Below are positions 47,521-56,508 of a DNA stretch of 64,000 nucleotides, piece after piece (the first letter of the stretch is position 1; every line of letters begins with the position of its first letter). The notes beneath the pieces are model-generated. The model did not search any database, was not told where the DNA came from, and saw only the letters and a program-made list of their open reading frames with translations. The position numbers were made by a program, and so were the translations under genes. Origin of the DNA: Sphingomonas crocodyli (GTDB taxonomy: Bacteria > Pseudomonadota > Alphaproteobacteria > Sphingomonadales > Sphingomonadaceae); assembly GCF_004005865.1 (NCBI RefSeq), contig NZ_SACN01000001.1, positions 2,480,001-2,544,000 on the forward strand, given 5' to 3'.

Positions 47521-48630
47521 CTACTCCCCGTGCCCCGCCGCCAGATAATCCTGGCTCTGCATCTCCATCAGGCGCGACACCGTGCGTTCGAACTCGAAGG
47601 CGCCGTCACCCTCGGGATAGAGCGCCACCGCCTCAGCCTCGGCTGTCGCCAGCAGCTTGACCTTATGTTCGTACAGCGCGTCGATCAGCACCTTGAAGCG
47701 CGCGGCCTCGTTGCGGTTGTCGGGGCCCATCAGCGGGATGCCGACGATGATGACGGTGTGATAATTGCGCGCGATCGCCAGATAATCGGCCGCACCCCGC
47801 GCCTCGGCACACAGCCGCTTGAACGAGAAGACCGCGACGCCCTTCAGGCTCTTGGGAACGTGCATCGTCCGCCCGCCGGGCACCGAAAGCTCGGCCGAGG
47901 GCACGTTGGCGGCATCCTCGGGCGGATAATCGGTCAGGCGGAAGAAGGCGCGCGACACGGCCTCGGTCGCCTTCGCGCCGTTGGGCGAATACCAGGTCGG
48001 GAATCCGCCCAGCCGCTCCAGCCGGTAATCGACCGGCCCGTTCAGCGACAGCACGTCGAGCCGATCCTTGATCAGCGCGATGAACGGCAGGAACAACTGG
48101 CGGTTGAGCCCGTCCTTGTACAGATCGTCGGGCGGCCGGTTCGACGTGGTCACCACGGTCACGCCCGCGTCGATCAGCCCGGTGAACAACCGGCTGAGAA
48201 TCGCCGCATCGGCCATATTGTTGACGACCATCTCGTCAAAGCACAGCAGCTTCGCCTCGCCCGCCACCGCCTCGACCACCGGCGGGATCGGATCGCCCTT
48301 CTCCTTGGTCCGCTCGACGCGCAGCCGATCGTGGATCTCCAGCATGAATTCGTGGAAGTGGACGCGGCGCTTCGACGGCATATTCACGCAGTCGAAGAAC
48401 AGATCCATCATCATCGATTTGCCGCGGCCTACCCCGCCCCACATATAGAGGCCGCGCGGGGGCGGCGGCGGCTTCTTGAGCATCCGCCACAGCACGCTGC
48501 CCTTGTTCGGCTGCGCCTCGAACTGCCGCGCGAGTTCGGCGAGTCGCCCCACGGTCGCGCGCTGATCGGGATCAGGGCGAAGCTCGCCCGCCGCGACCAG
48601 AGCCTCATATCGGGCGAGAACGTCGGTCAT
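47521..48630 (-). CDS. zapE: Cell division ATPase ZapE (AFG1-like)
   Basis: The 369-residue AFG1-family ATPase has Walker A GGVGRGKSMMMDLFF near 63-77, Walker B LLCFDEMVV near 130, and the following TTSNRPPDDLYKDGLNRQLF typical of AFG1. E. coli ZapE affects Z-ring stability; mitochondrial AFG1 handles misassembled respiratory subunits. The start at 48630 overlaps the upstream thioesterase stop as ATGA, so they are co-translated. Linkage with sdhB and TCA genes fits the mitochondrial role, by inference. Confidence 0.9.
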   Translation of the reverse strand: MTDVLARYEALVAAGELRPDPDQRATVGRLAELARQFEAQPNKGSVLWRMLKKPPPPPRGLYMWGGVGRGKSMMMDLFFDCVNMPSKRRVHFHEFMLEIHDRLRVERTKEKGDPIPPVVEAVAGEAKLLCFDEMVVNNMADAAILSRLFTGLIDAGVTVVTTSNRPPDDLYKDGLNRQLFLPFIALIKDRLDVLSLNGPVDYRLERLGGFPTWYSPNGAKATEAVSRAFFRLTDYPPEDAANVPSAELSVPGGRTMHVPKSLKGVAVFSFKRLCAEARGAADYLAIARNYHTVIIVGIPLMGPDNRNEAARFKVLIDALYEHKVKLLATAEAEAVALYPEGDGAFEFERTVSRLMEMQSQDYLAAGHGE

Positions 48631-49121
48631 TTGCCTGCGGATGCCTTTTTCACCGTGCCGGTGAAGGCGGCACAACTTTGTCCGTCCTGCTCCATCACCC
48701 CGCGCACGAAATACATGCGATAGGTTTCGCGCAGCAACTCGACGACGATGTCGATCGGCTTGCCCGCGCGCAGCGGTGCCAGGAATTGCGTGGAACTGTC
48801 GACGGTCGATCCGCCGACGACGCGCTCTATCCCCATCGCGATCGGGCCGATGAACAGCACCTGATCGACCAGCGCCATCACATAGCCGCCATGCACCGTG
48901 CCCTTGCCGTTCAGATGGCGCGGCTCGACTTCGAAGCGGCAGCGCACCCGATCGGGTGCTTCGACGGTGTAGCGGATGCCACCGAACAGATCGACGAACC
49001 GCCCAACCTCCATCGCCGGGCGATAAAGCCAGCCGGGATGGTCGGGATCGTCGATGAAGCCGCGACTTTCCTCGTCCGCCCAATAATGCGGAACCGCTCC
49101 GTTTTCCGTGTCGTCGCTCAT
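48627..49121 (-). CDS. PaaI-type hotdog thioesterase
   Basis: The 164-residue protein has the hotdog fold pattern with LNGKGTVHGGYVMALVDQVL near 70-89, the PaaI motif with the catalytic acid supplied by D in ALVD, then STVDSSTQFLAPLRAG. It should hydrolyse an acyl-CoA. It overlaps both neighbours: TGATG with the upstream thioesterase and ATGA with zapE. The substrate is unknown. Confidence 0.85.
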   Translation of the reverse strand: MSDDTENGAVPHYWADEESRGFIDDPDHPGWLYRPAMEVGRFVDLFGGIRYTVEAPDRVRCRFEVEPRHLNGKGTVHGGYVMALVDQVLFIGPIAMGIERVVGGSTVDSSTQFLAPLRAGKPIDIVVELLRETYRMYFVRGVMEQDGQSCAAFTGTVKKASAGK

Positions 49122-49528
49122 CAGCTCAGCTTGCGCAGGGTCGCGGTGCCGTGGATCGCGACATCATCGCCCTGCCCGATCAGCAGGCGCAGAAACTGCA
49201 TCCGCCCAGTCTCGCGGATCAGCTCGACCCGCCCTTCCAGCGTCCGCCCCAGCGACGCCGCCGCCGGATAATCGAATGCGATCGAGATGGTGACGCACGG
49301 CACGTCCGCCGCGCGCAGGAAGACCCCGGCGGCATGTTCGGCAAGACCCGCCAGAAAGGCGCCGTGGATCATCCCGTGCAGATTGCCGGCATGGGCGGGC
49401 GCCTCGGCGCGGATCGCCATATGAGCGCCCTCGCGCCGATAGCGGATCGGCGCCCAGGTGGCGGGCCAGGTGCCCGCCTCGCTCATGTCCCAGATATGCC
49501 AGCCGTCGCTATCGATCGGATCCGGCAC
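49121..49528 (-). CDS. PaaI-type hotdog thioesterase (second)
   Basis: The 135-residue protein is also a hotdog-fold protein with GNLHGMIHGAFLAGLAEHAAG near 47-66 and FDYPAAASLGRTLEGRVELI after it. It differs from the neighbouring thioesterase in having E in place of D in the motif. The two may form a hetero-oligomer or act on different acyl-CoAs. It starts two bases after the sdhB stop. Confidence 0.82.
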   Translation of the reverse strand: MPDPIDSDGWHIWDMSEAGTWPATWAPIRYRREGAHMAIRAEAPAHAGNLHGMIHGAFLAGLAEHAAGVFLRAADVPCVTISIAFDYPAAASLGRTLEGRVELIRETGRMQFLRLLIGQGDDVAIHGTATLRKLS

Positions 49529-49530
49529 GA

Positions 49531-50310
49531 TCAGATCTGGCGCTCGACTTCCATCTTCTTGATCTCCGCGATCGCCTTCGCCGGGCTCAGACCCTTCGGG
49601 CAGACGTTCGCGCAGTTCATGATGGTGTGGCAGCGATAGAGACGGAACGGATCTTCCAGCTCGTCGAGGCGCTCACCGGTGAACTCGTCGCGGCTGTCGG
49701 CGAGCCAGCGATAGGCCTGCAGCAGGATCGCCGGCCCCAGGAACTTGTCGCTGTTCCACCAATAGCTCGGGCACGAGGTCGAGCAGCAGGCGCACAGGAT
49801 GCACTCGTACAGGCCGTCCAGCTTCGCGCGGTCTTCCGGCGACTGCAGGCGCTCCTTGCCCGACGGGGTCGGTGTGACCGTCTTCAGCCAGGGCTGGATC
49901 GACGCGTACTGCGCGTAGAAGTGGGTGAAGTCGGGGACGAGATCCTTGATCACGTCCATGTGCGGCAGCGGGGTGATGCGCACCTCGCCCTTCACGTCCT
50001 CGATCGCGGTGGTGCAGGCGAGACCGTTCTTGCCGTCGATGTTCATCGAGCACGAACCGCAAATGCCCTCGCGGCACGAACGGCGGAAGGTCAGCGACGG
50101 ATCCTGCTCGCTCTTGATCTTGATCAGCGCGTCGAGGACCATCGGGCCGCACTCTTCCAGATCGATCTGGAACGTGTCGTAGCGCGGATTCTCGCCGCTG
50201 TCGGGATCGTAGCGATAGACCTTGAAGTTGCGCGGCTTCTTCGCGCCTTCGGCCCGGACCGTCTTGCCCTTCTTGATGACGCTGTTCTTGGGAAGCGCGA
50301 ATTCGGCCAT
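49531..50310 (-). CDS. sdhB: Succinate dehydrogenase iron-sulphur subunit
   Basis: The 259-residue subunit of complex II binds three clusters: a [2Fe-2S] in [19 protein letters not shown] (near 80), a [4Fe-4S] in [12 protein letters not shown] (near 165) and a [3Fe-4S] in [14 protein letters not shown] (near 225). It passes electrons from flavin to quinone. sdhC, sdhD and sdhA are not adjacent; the upstream neighbour is a divergent flippase, so the rest of the complex is elsewhere. The start at 50310 gives the usual [10 protein letters not shown] opening. Confidence 0.94.
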   Translation of the reverse strand: MAEFALPKNSVIKKGKTVRAEGAKKPRNFKVYRYDPDSGENPRYDTFQIDLEECGPMVLDALIKIKSEQDPSLTFRRSCREGICGSCSMNIDGKNGLACTTAIEDVKGEVRITPLPHMDVIKDLVPDFTHFYAQYASIQPWLKTVTPTPSGKERLQSPEDRAKLDGLYECILCACCSTSCPSYWWNSDKFLGPAILLQAYRWLADSRDEFTGERLDELEDPFRLYRCHTIMNCANVCPKGLSPAKAIAEIKKMEVERQI

Positions 50311-50492
50311 GAATCGAAACCCCTTTGTTCTCGCGGTCGCGATAGCGCGTGTTTCCCGAAGGCTCAATGGTGCAATGCGGCTTACGGGTTTCCTTTCGCG
50401 GTATCGTCATTGCGTGTGGGGTAATGGGGCACATGATGACGAACACCGGCTCGCTTGCGCACGCGCAGGGACAATCTAGAAGCGGGCTCGAA

Positions 50493-52010
50493 ATGGACGC
50501 ACCGGATACGCCCCCGACATCACGCCACGTGGCCAAGGGCGCGGGCACCGCATTGCTCGCGCGGGCGGGCGGTGCGATCGAGATCATATCGCAGCCGCTG
50601 TACGTCCTGCTGTTCGGCCTGCCGACCTACGGTCTCTACACCGTGCTGTGGGCGGCGGTGAACCTGACCGAGAATATCTTCGACATGGGCATGACCAACG
50701 CGCTGCAGCGCGTCGTGCCGCAGGCGAAGAACGATGCCGAACGCGCCGCAGCACTTCGATCGGCCATGATCGCGGGGGTCGGCCCCTGTTTGCTCATCGC
50801 GCTGCTTGCGTCGCTCGCGGCGCCGTGGATCGCCCCGATCGTCAATGTCGCCGCCAAGGATGCGGACGCCGTCGTCACCGGCATCCACATCTTCGCCTGG
50901 GCGCTCCCCTTCTGGGCCTATGTCGAGATCGCGACCTCGGCGCTGCGTTCCCGCAAGGCGTTCGGCCCCGAAATCCGCCTGCGCATCCTGTGGGAACAGG
51001 TGATGCGGATGATCGCGGCGACCGCGCTCTGGGCGCTGGGCGCCGGCGCGCTCGGCCTGCTGATCGCGCACATCACCTCGCTCGCGATCACCTGCATCCT
51101 CTCGACCCGGCTGCTCAAACGCTATTACCGGCTCGATCTCGCGTTGCTTCCCGCCGGGCAGGATATGTTCAACAGGACGTTGGTGGCGGGCATTTCGGTG
51201 CTGCCCAGCAACATCATCGGCCGCCTGTTCGCCGATGCGCCGCCGCTGATCCTGAACGTGATGATTCCCGGCGCCGCGGGCGCCAGCGCATCGGGCCTGT
51301 TCGCCATCGCGCGCAAGATCGCCAGCGCGGTGCAGCTGATCCGTCAGGCCTTCTCCTACGTCATGGCCCCGCTCGCCTCCGAAGCCGTGCGGCATGACAA
51401 GCGCGCCGTCACCGAAATCTACGCCTTCGCCACCCGCCTCACCACGATCGTCGCCTTGCCGATCGTGTGCGGGCTGATCGGCACGGGCAGCGCGGTGCTG
51501 GGGCTGTTCGGGCCGGCGGGTCAGGCCGCATGGTGGCCGCTCGCCTTGCTGACGATCGCGCGGCTGATCGAGGCGATTACGGGCGCGGCGGGCGCGATCC
51601 AGAACGTCATCAGCCGCTATCACCACCCGCTCTACGGCGCGGCGCTGGGCCTCATAACCTCGCTGATCCTGATCGCCTTCCTGCTGCCCGAAGAAGGGAT
51701 CGTCGGCATGGGCATCGCCGTCGCGGCGGGGATTGTCGTGTCGGATATCGTGCCGGTGTGGATGCTGTGGCGGCACGATCATATCCAGCCGTTCGAGGCG
51801 CCCTACCTGCGCGTCGCGACGATCTCTACCCTGATCAGCCTCGTCATCCTCGGCCTCACCTTCGCCGCCACCCCGCTGCCCGATGCGCCGCGCCTGATCG
51901 GCGGCGTCATCCTGATCCTCGCCGGCATCTGGGCCTCGGGCCGCTTCGGCCTCCCCGAAGGCGACAAGCTGGCCCTGGGCAAGACCGCGCGGAAGCTCCG
52001 CCTCATCTAA
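50493..52010 (+). CDS. Polysaccharide/lipid flippase (MATE/MOP-type)
   Basis: The 505-residue protein has about 12-14 hydrophobic helices of the MOP exporter type found in Wzx flippases. An N-terminal tail with GAGTALLARAGGAIEIISQP leads into the first helix pair. It would move a lipid-linked saccharide across the inner membrane. The start is uncertain: ATG 50493 gives MDAPDTPP, while an ATG at 50424 preceded by GGGG is also possible. The neighbouring nucleotidyltransferases and CDP-alcohol phosphotransferase suggest a link to cell-surface polymer or lipid synthesis. Confidence 0.78.
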   Translation: MDAPDTPPTSRHVAKGAGTALLARAGGAIEIISQPLYVLLFGLPTYGLYTVLWAAVNLTENIFDMGMTNALQRVVPQAKNDAERAAALRSAMIAGVGPCLLIALLASLAAPWIAPIVNVAAKDADAVVTGIHIFAWALPFWAYVEIATSALRSRKAFGPEIRLRILWEQVMRMIAATALWALGAGALGLLIAHITSLAITCILSTRLLKRYYRLDLALLPAGQDMFNRTLVAGISVLPSNIIGRLFADAPPLILNVMIPGAAGASASGLFAIARKIASAVQLIRQAFSYVMAPLASEAVRHDKRAVTEIYAFATRLTTIVALPIVCGLIGTGSAVLGLFGPAGQAAWWPLALLTIARLIEAITGAAGAIQNVISRYHHPLYGAALGLITSLILIAFLLPEEGIVGMGIAVAAGIVVSDIVPVWMLWRHDHIQPFEAPYLRVATISTLISLVILGLTFAATPLPDAPRLIGGVILILAGIWASGRFGLPEGDKLALGKTARKLRLI

Positions 52011-52021
52011 CGCCCAAAAGC

Positions 52022-52114
52022 CGTCATCCCGGCGGAGGCCGGGATCTCAGGAGGTTTTTGCGACCAGCTTGCGCCTAGATGCTCGCTGAGATCCCGGCCT
52101 CCGCCGGGATGACG
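52022..52114. repeat. Intergenic inverted repeat, family 2, copy d
   Basis: It fills the gap between the flippase stop (12 bases away) and the convergent nucleotidyltransferase stop (four bases away). Confidence 0.9.
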
Positions 52115-52118
52115 GATA

Positions 52119-52922
52119 TCAGTTTGGAGGAAGCAAGGTCCGCGCGGCGAAGATCGCCTCGACCAGTTCGTGATCGGACAATTTGTCGACGTCGATACAG
52201 GCTTCGGCCTGCGGCAGCACCACGGCCTTCGCCCGGATCCCCAGCCGCCGCCCCGCAATCGCGATCGCCTGATCGAGCGAAGCGATCCTGAGACCAATCA
52301 GCAGCGCCAGACCATAGCCGAACGCCCCCAGCACCGCGCGCGCCTTCTTGCGCTGCTGCTCGATCCCGCGCCACACGCCCAGCGCCTTTTCTGCGCCCGA
52401 CCCGCCCAGCCAGAACAGGTTCGCCCCCGAATAGGCCCCGCCGCGAAAGCGCAACCAGGTCCGCTTGTTCCCCGGATAGGCGGCCTCCAGCGTCCGCCGC
52501 TCGACCAGCGCCACGCCGATATCCGCGCCCGCCGCGCCCGCCACGAACGCGTCGACCATCGCATTGCTCAGCAGCACATTGTCGGCCGTGGTGACGAGGA
52601 TCGGCCATTGCAGCCCGCGCGCCGCAATCGCGCCCAATATCGCCTCGACGATCGATCCCGGCCCGTCATGCGTTTCAACGCGCGGATCGCCGCGCAACCA
52701 GCGGGTCTGCGGATGCTCGAAGAACCCTTCCGGCGCCTGCCCCACGATCACCAGCCGGCCGACATCGTCGCGCTTCAGCAAAGTCTGCGCCACCCGATCG
52801 AGCATCGGCCGCCCCGCGACGGGGACCAGCGCCTTGCGCTCGATCCCGAAATGGCTGGCCAGCGGGTCCACCCCCGGCCTTTGCCCGGCCAGCAGGATGA
52901 TGGTGAGTCGCGTGTCGTTCAT
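52119..52922 (-). CDS. MobA-like nucleotidyltransferase domain protein
   Basis: The 267-residue protein has the NTP-transferase start TIILLAGQRPGVDPLA (8-23) with KALVPVAGRPMLDRVAQTL after it, and a later TTADNVLLSN acidic segment near 115. The glycine-rich loop deviates from the usual GxGxR by having GQRPG. It should join a phosphorylated substrate to a nucleotide. It is divergent from the CDP-alcohol phosphotransferase across a 67-bp gap, so the two probably act in one pathway. Confidence 0.75.
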   Translation of the reverse strand: MNDTRLTIILLAGQRPGVDPLASHFGIERKALVPVAGRPMLDRVAQTLLKRDDVGRLVIVGQAPEGFFEHPQTRWLRGDPRVETHDGPGSIVEAILGAIAARGLQWPILVTTADNVLLSNAMVDAFVAGAAGADIGVALVERRTLEAAYPGNKRTWLRFRGGAYSGANLFWLGGSGAEKALGVWRGIEQQRKKARAVLGAFGYGLALLIGLRIASLDQAIAIAGRRLGIRAKAVVLPQAEACIDVDKLSDHELVEAIFAARTLLPPN

Positions 52923-52989
52923 CGGCGAAACTCTTGCGTCACGAAGTTCGTATCGGCAAGGAAGCCGGCCCACACCTATATAGAAGACG

Positions 52990-54120
52990 ATGAGCAAACT
53001 CCCCGCCCCCGCCGTCCTGATCGCCGGCACCAATCCGACCCCGATCTGGGGCATGTCGAGCGAGGAACGGCTGCACCGCATCGCCCGCGCGCGCGGCCTG
53101 CCGACCACGCGTGGCGAGCCCGACGGCCCCGTCCTGATCGCGGCGGCCAGCCATGTGTTCGATCATCAATGGATCGGCTTCATGCTCGCGCGGCCCGGCA
53201 GCGTGCTGACCAGCGGCGACGTGCCCGTCCTCGCCCACCTCACCGGCAATCGCTCCGCCGATCTGATCCGCAAGGCGATGGCGGAGGGGCATCCGCTCCC
53301 CGAAGGCCTGCCGGTCGAGATCGTCCGCGCCGAGGATCATCGCGTTTTCTATAACGAGGCCCTGCGCAAGCGCGAGGAGCCGATGCTCGAGCCGCTGACC
53401 CCCGGCAATGTCCGCGCGATCGAACGGATGAGCTATTTCGGCGCCTATAAGGGCGTCACCGACATCCTCACCAAATATCTGTGGCCCGAATGGGCTTTGG
53501 TGCTGACCCGCATCGCGGCGCGCATCGGCCTCACGCCCAACATGATCACCACGATCGGCGCGATCTTCTGCGTCGTCGCCACGGTGCTGTTCGCCTACGG
53601 CCATTATTGGCTGGGCATGGCGGCGGGCCTGTTCTTCATGGTGCTCGACACCGTCGACGGAAAGCTCGCCCGCTGCACGATCACCTCGTCCGCCTGGGGC
53701 AATGTGTTCGATCACGGCATGGATCTGGTCCATCCGCCCTTTTGGTGGTGGTTCTGGGCGACCGGCCTTGTCCATTGGGGCCTCGCGCTCGACAGCACGA
53801 CCTTCTGGTGGGTGCAGGGTGTGATTCAGATCGGCTATTGGGTGCAGCGCGCGATCGAGGGCATCTTCATGCATCGCAATGCCGGCATGCACATCCATGT
53901 CTGGCAAAAGATCGACAGCGATTTCCGCCTGATAACCGCACGGCGCAACCCGAACATGGTGATCCTTTTCGTCGCCACCGCGTTTCAGCGTCCCGACATC
54001 GGCCTGATCGCGGTCGCGGTTTGGACCGGCCTTTCGTGCCTGTTCCACCTCGTCCGCCTGATCCAGGCCGAGGTGCGGCGTGCGAAGGGAGACGCGATCA
54101 CATCATGGCTGGCAGCATGA
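52990..54120 (+). CDS. CDP-alcohol phosphotransferase with N-terminal extension
   Basis: The 376-residue membrane enzyme has the complete signature D-x2-DG-x2-AR-x8-G-x3-D-x3-D, visible as DTVDGKLAR...G...DHGMD near residues 219-244, and several hydrophobic helices from about 170 on. It would transfer a phosphoalcohol from a CDP-activated donor. Its first 150 residues are soluble and unlike phosphatidylserine or glycerophosphate synthases; they resemble a degenerate nucleotidyltransferase (VLIAAASHVFDHQWIGFMLA). The fusion recalls bifunctional inositol-phosphate enzymes. It overlaps the HIT gene as ATGA. Confidence 0.82.
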   Translation: MSKLPAPAVLIAGTNPTPIWGMSSEERLHRIARARGLPTTRGEPDGPVLIAAASHVFDHQWIGFMLARPGSVLTSGDVPVLAHLTGNRSADLIRKAMAEGHPLPEGLPVEIVRAEDHRVFYNEALRKREEPMLEPLTPGNVRAIERMSYFGAYKGVTDILTKYLWPEWALVLTRIAARIGLTPNMITTIGAIFCVVATVLFAYGHYWLGMAAGLFFMVLDTVDGKLARCTITSSAWGNVFDHGMDLVHPPFWWWFWATGLVHWGLALDSTTFWWVQGVIQIGYWVQRAIEGIFMHRNAGMHIHVWQKIDSDFRLITARRNPNMVILFVATAFQRPDIGLIAVAVWTGLSCLFHLVRLIQAEVRRAKGDAITSWLAA

Positions 54121-54548
54121 ACGACACGATCCGCGCCTTCGGGCATCCGGCGACCCTGGTGCATGAATATGCCCACTGGGTCGTCCTGCTCCGCCCTGCG
54201 CAGCCGACTTTGGGCGCGCTGGTGCTGGCGGCGAAGGACGATGCGCTGGCCTTCGGCGATCTCCCCGCAGAGGCGCATGCCGAACTGAAGGTCGTCACCG
54301 CCGATATCGAAGCCGCGCTCACCGCGGCGGTCGGCTATGCCAAGATCAACTATCTGATGCTGATGATGGTGGACCCCCACGTCCACTTCCACGTCCTCCC
54401 CCGCTACGAGGGGTCACGCGAGCAGGCGGGCGCCTCGGTGACGGACGCCGGCTGGCCGAAGGTGCCCGCCTTGGGCGAAGCGGTGACGCTCGACGATGCC
54501 CAAAAGGCCGCGCTGGTCGAATGGCTCCAGGGCCACTGGCCAAGATAG
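54117..54548 (+). CDS. HIT-family hydrolase
   Basis: The 143-residue protein has the histidine triad HVHFHVLPRY near residues 84-93. HIT proteins hydrolyse or transfer nucleoside monophosphates from nucleotidyl substrates. Here it may recycle or consume a CDP- or NDP-linked intermediate made by the neighbours, which is inference. The start at 54117 overlaps the previous stop; ATG 54105 is an alternative. Confidence 0.82.
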   Translation: MNDTIRAFGHPATLVHEYAHWVVLLRPAQPTLGALVLAAKDDALAFGDLPAEAHAELKVVTADIEAALTAAVGYAKINYLMLMMVDPHVHFHVLPRYEGSREQAGASVTDAGWPKVPALGEAVTLDDAQKAALVEWLQGHWPR

Positions 54549-54549
54549 T

Positions 54550-54639
54550 CGTCATCCCGGCGGAGGCCGGGATCTCAGGAGGCTCTTGCCTCAACCTTGT
54601 CGCGACTCTGCTGAGATCCCGGCCTCCGCCGGGATGACG
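54550..54639. repeat. Intergenic inverted repeat, family 2, copy e
   Basis: It fills the gap between convergent HIT and nucleotidyltransferase genes with one and two spare bases. Confidence 0.9.
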
Positions 54640-54641
54640 CT

Positions 54642-55385
54642 TCAGCCAGCAACCCACCCGTCGGTCAGCGCCTTGGCGATCGCCAGATCCTCGGGAAAGT
54701 CGACCTCGGCCCAGTTCTGCCCCTCGATCGAAACGGTCCCCACCACGCCCGTCGGCGCGAGCGCGTGGATCGCCTTCAGATACCAGTTCAGAGTCCCCTC
54801 GGGCGTCCGCATCATCGCTTCCACCTGATCGCGGAAGATGCGCGGGCCATCGCCCTTGAAGCCCAGCATGCCGATCGATTCCGCATTGGTCTCATGCGGC
54901 TTCAGCGTCTTGCCGATCTGCAACAGCCGATCGCCCTCGCGCTGCACCTTCATATCGTCGAGGTCGTAATCGTCCTTCACGTCGATCGTCACATTGATCG
55001 GCGCCTTCGCGCCCGCGATCAGCGTGCCGACGATCCCCGGCGAAACCAGCGTATCGCCGTTCAGGATGATGAAGTCCTGATCCATCTCCTCGCGCACGAT
55101 CCAGCACGAGCCCAGATTGTCAGCGACCTTGTAGAACGGGTTGAAGCGCGGACGGATCGTCAGGCCGGGATGCGCGGCCGCAATCTCCGCCAGCGCCGCA
55201 TTCAGCTTGGCGTCCTGAAATCCGGTGACGACCGCGATCTCTTCGATCCCGTTGGCGACGAGCGAGGCGACCTGCCACGCGATCAGGGTCTTGCCCGAAA
55301 AATCGATCAGGCATTTCGGCCGATCGGCCGTAAGCGGCAACAGGCGCGATCCCTGTCCGGCCGCGAGGATGATGGCTTTCTTCAT
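54642..55385 (-). CDS. Sugar/choline-phosphate nucleotidyltransferase
   Basis: The 247-residue protein has the nucleotidyltransferase signature AIILAAGQGSRLLPLTADRP with KCL following (4-26), and a metal-binding NGD near residue 109 (FIILNGDTLV), plus DYDLDDMKVQ. This resembles phosphocholine cytidylyltransferases and inositol-1-phosphate cytidylyltransferases. It would make a CDP- or NDP-activated alcohol, a good donor for the phosphotransferase at 52990. The substrate is not proven. Confidence 0.82.
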   Translation of the reverse strand: MKKAIILAAGQGSRLLPLTADRPKCLIDFSGKTLIAWQVASLVANGIEEIAVVTGFQDAKLNAALAEIAAAHPGLTIRPRFNPFYKVADNLGSCWIVREEMDQDFIILNGDTLVSPGIVGTLIAGAKAPINVTIDVKDDYDLDDMKVQREGDRLLQIGKTLKPHETNAESIGMLGFKGDGPRIFRDQVEAMMRTPEGTLNWYLKAIHALAPTGVVGTVSIEGQNWAEVDFPEDLAIAKALTDGWVAG

Positions 55386-55568
55386 GGGGTCGCCCGCTAG
55401 GCCGGAAATGCGGCAGGATGATGGAGCAAATCGTTACGCCGCCGTCCGTGCAATTAGGTTGGCGGGTCGAACCGTGGTATGGATTCGTCATTGGCGCCCC
55501 CGACCCGCAGGCACGGCGCCGAATGACAGTCACGCTAAGGCTGCCGCTTGTTAAGCAGGACAGCCGAT

Positions 55569-55835
55569 ATGTTGCCCAAAGTCGTCATCGCCCAACGCAC
55601 CGGCCATGCGCCCCCGACCTTCGCGGGCCATTGCAACGACGTGCCCATCACGATCAGCCTCGATAGCAGCGCGGTCATGCGCTTCGGCGGCGACACCACC
55701 TATGAAGGCGCGCTCGCTTTGTCGCCCGACCAGATCGACTCGATCGAACGCGCCGCCGCCCGCCTGATGAGCCTGCGCCCCGCCAACGACCATCCGGGCC
55801 ACGCGCTCTCGATCTCCGCGCTCGATCTGGAATAG
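55569..55835 (+). CDS. Hypothetical 88-residue protein
   Basis: A short soluble protein without signal peptide. It has a beta-rich N-terminal half (PKVVIAQRTGHAPPTFAGH) and a helical C-terminal half with LSPDQIDSIERAAARLMSLR. It ends just before repeat family 1 copy G. An alternative start lies seven codons upstream at 55548. I do not recognise the family. Confidence 0.5.
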   Translation: MLPKVVIAQRTGHAPPTFAGHCNDVPITISLDSSAVMRFGGDTTYEGALALSPDQIDSIERAAARLMSLRPANDHPGHALSISALDLE

Positions 55836-55872
55836 GCGCCCCCGCCCTTTCCTCCCCACTCGTCCCCCTTCT

Positions 55873-55980
55873 CGTCATTGCGAGGAGCCGCAGGCGACGA
55901 AGCAATCCAGGCCCGCACTTGAGAGGCTCACGACCTACTCCAGTGCGGGCCTGGATTGCTTCGCTCTGCTCGCAATGACG
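55873..55980. repeat. Intergenic inverted repeat, family 1, copy G
   Basis: A full-length copy with arms CGTCATTGCGAG and inner GCAATCCAGGCC opens the 924-bp gene-free stretch 55836-56759. Confidence 0.9.
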
Positions 55981-55985
55981 AGATG

Positions 55986-56505
55986 GAGAACAAACCACGA
56001 ATCTCATCTTGACAAAACGAACCATTTGGGTTAACCACCCCACCATCCTCTCGCATGATCAGCGTGAGGATGCAGGACCGGCCCGGAGCAGAGCTCGCTC
56101 CGAACCGGGCCGTGACAGGTCGGCGCGAAGTCATCCGGTTTAAGAAGCGGATGCGCATCGCTTCTCGCCGGCATGTGCTGGACGAACCCGCCGGTGGGCG
56201 GAGGCGATTTGCGGTTTCGAAGGAAAGACAGGGCCGATCCACTGCGGGAAACCGCATCGCGGGTAGCCCCGACCGGACAGACCACTTCTCGTTTCCAATC
56301 GCCGGGGCCATCCCCTGCAAGGATGGCAGCAGCCAATCGCAGGACCGCATCCCCTGACCTGTCGCAGCAGGTAAAGCATGTCGGTTCGGTCGGCCCCAGC
56401 CATGCCCGCACGACTACTTCGCACTACCCAACGTCCGGGTGCCCTTTTGGCAGGACGCGCCGACCTTCACCTGTCCTGATTCTACGCCACGAATCCGTCC
56501 ACCAA
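55986..56505. other. Structured non-coding stretch of unknown role
   Basis: No frame here looks like a protein. Several strong stems are visible: CATCCTC/GAGGATG (56044-56072), GGCCCGG/CCGGGCC (56080-56111), a GAAGC-GATGC/GCATC-GCTTC hairpin (56145-56165) and GCGGTTTC/GAAACCGC (56211-56255). It does not show the conserved motifs of RNase P RNA, tmRNA or the 4.5S RNA that I checked by eye. It could be an unrecognised RNA, a leader or a decayed element; the strand is open. Confidence 0.3.
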
Positions 56506-56508
56506 AGA

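Noticed and set aside
55986..56505. RNase P RNA, tmRNA or 4.5S RNA in the structured gap
   Set aside because: Short resemblances (GGAAAGACAGGGC, CAGGTCAGG, a CCACCA) occur, but the conserved blocks do not appear together or in the right order on either strand.
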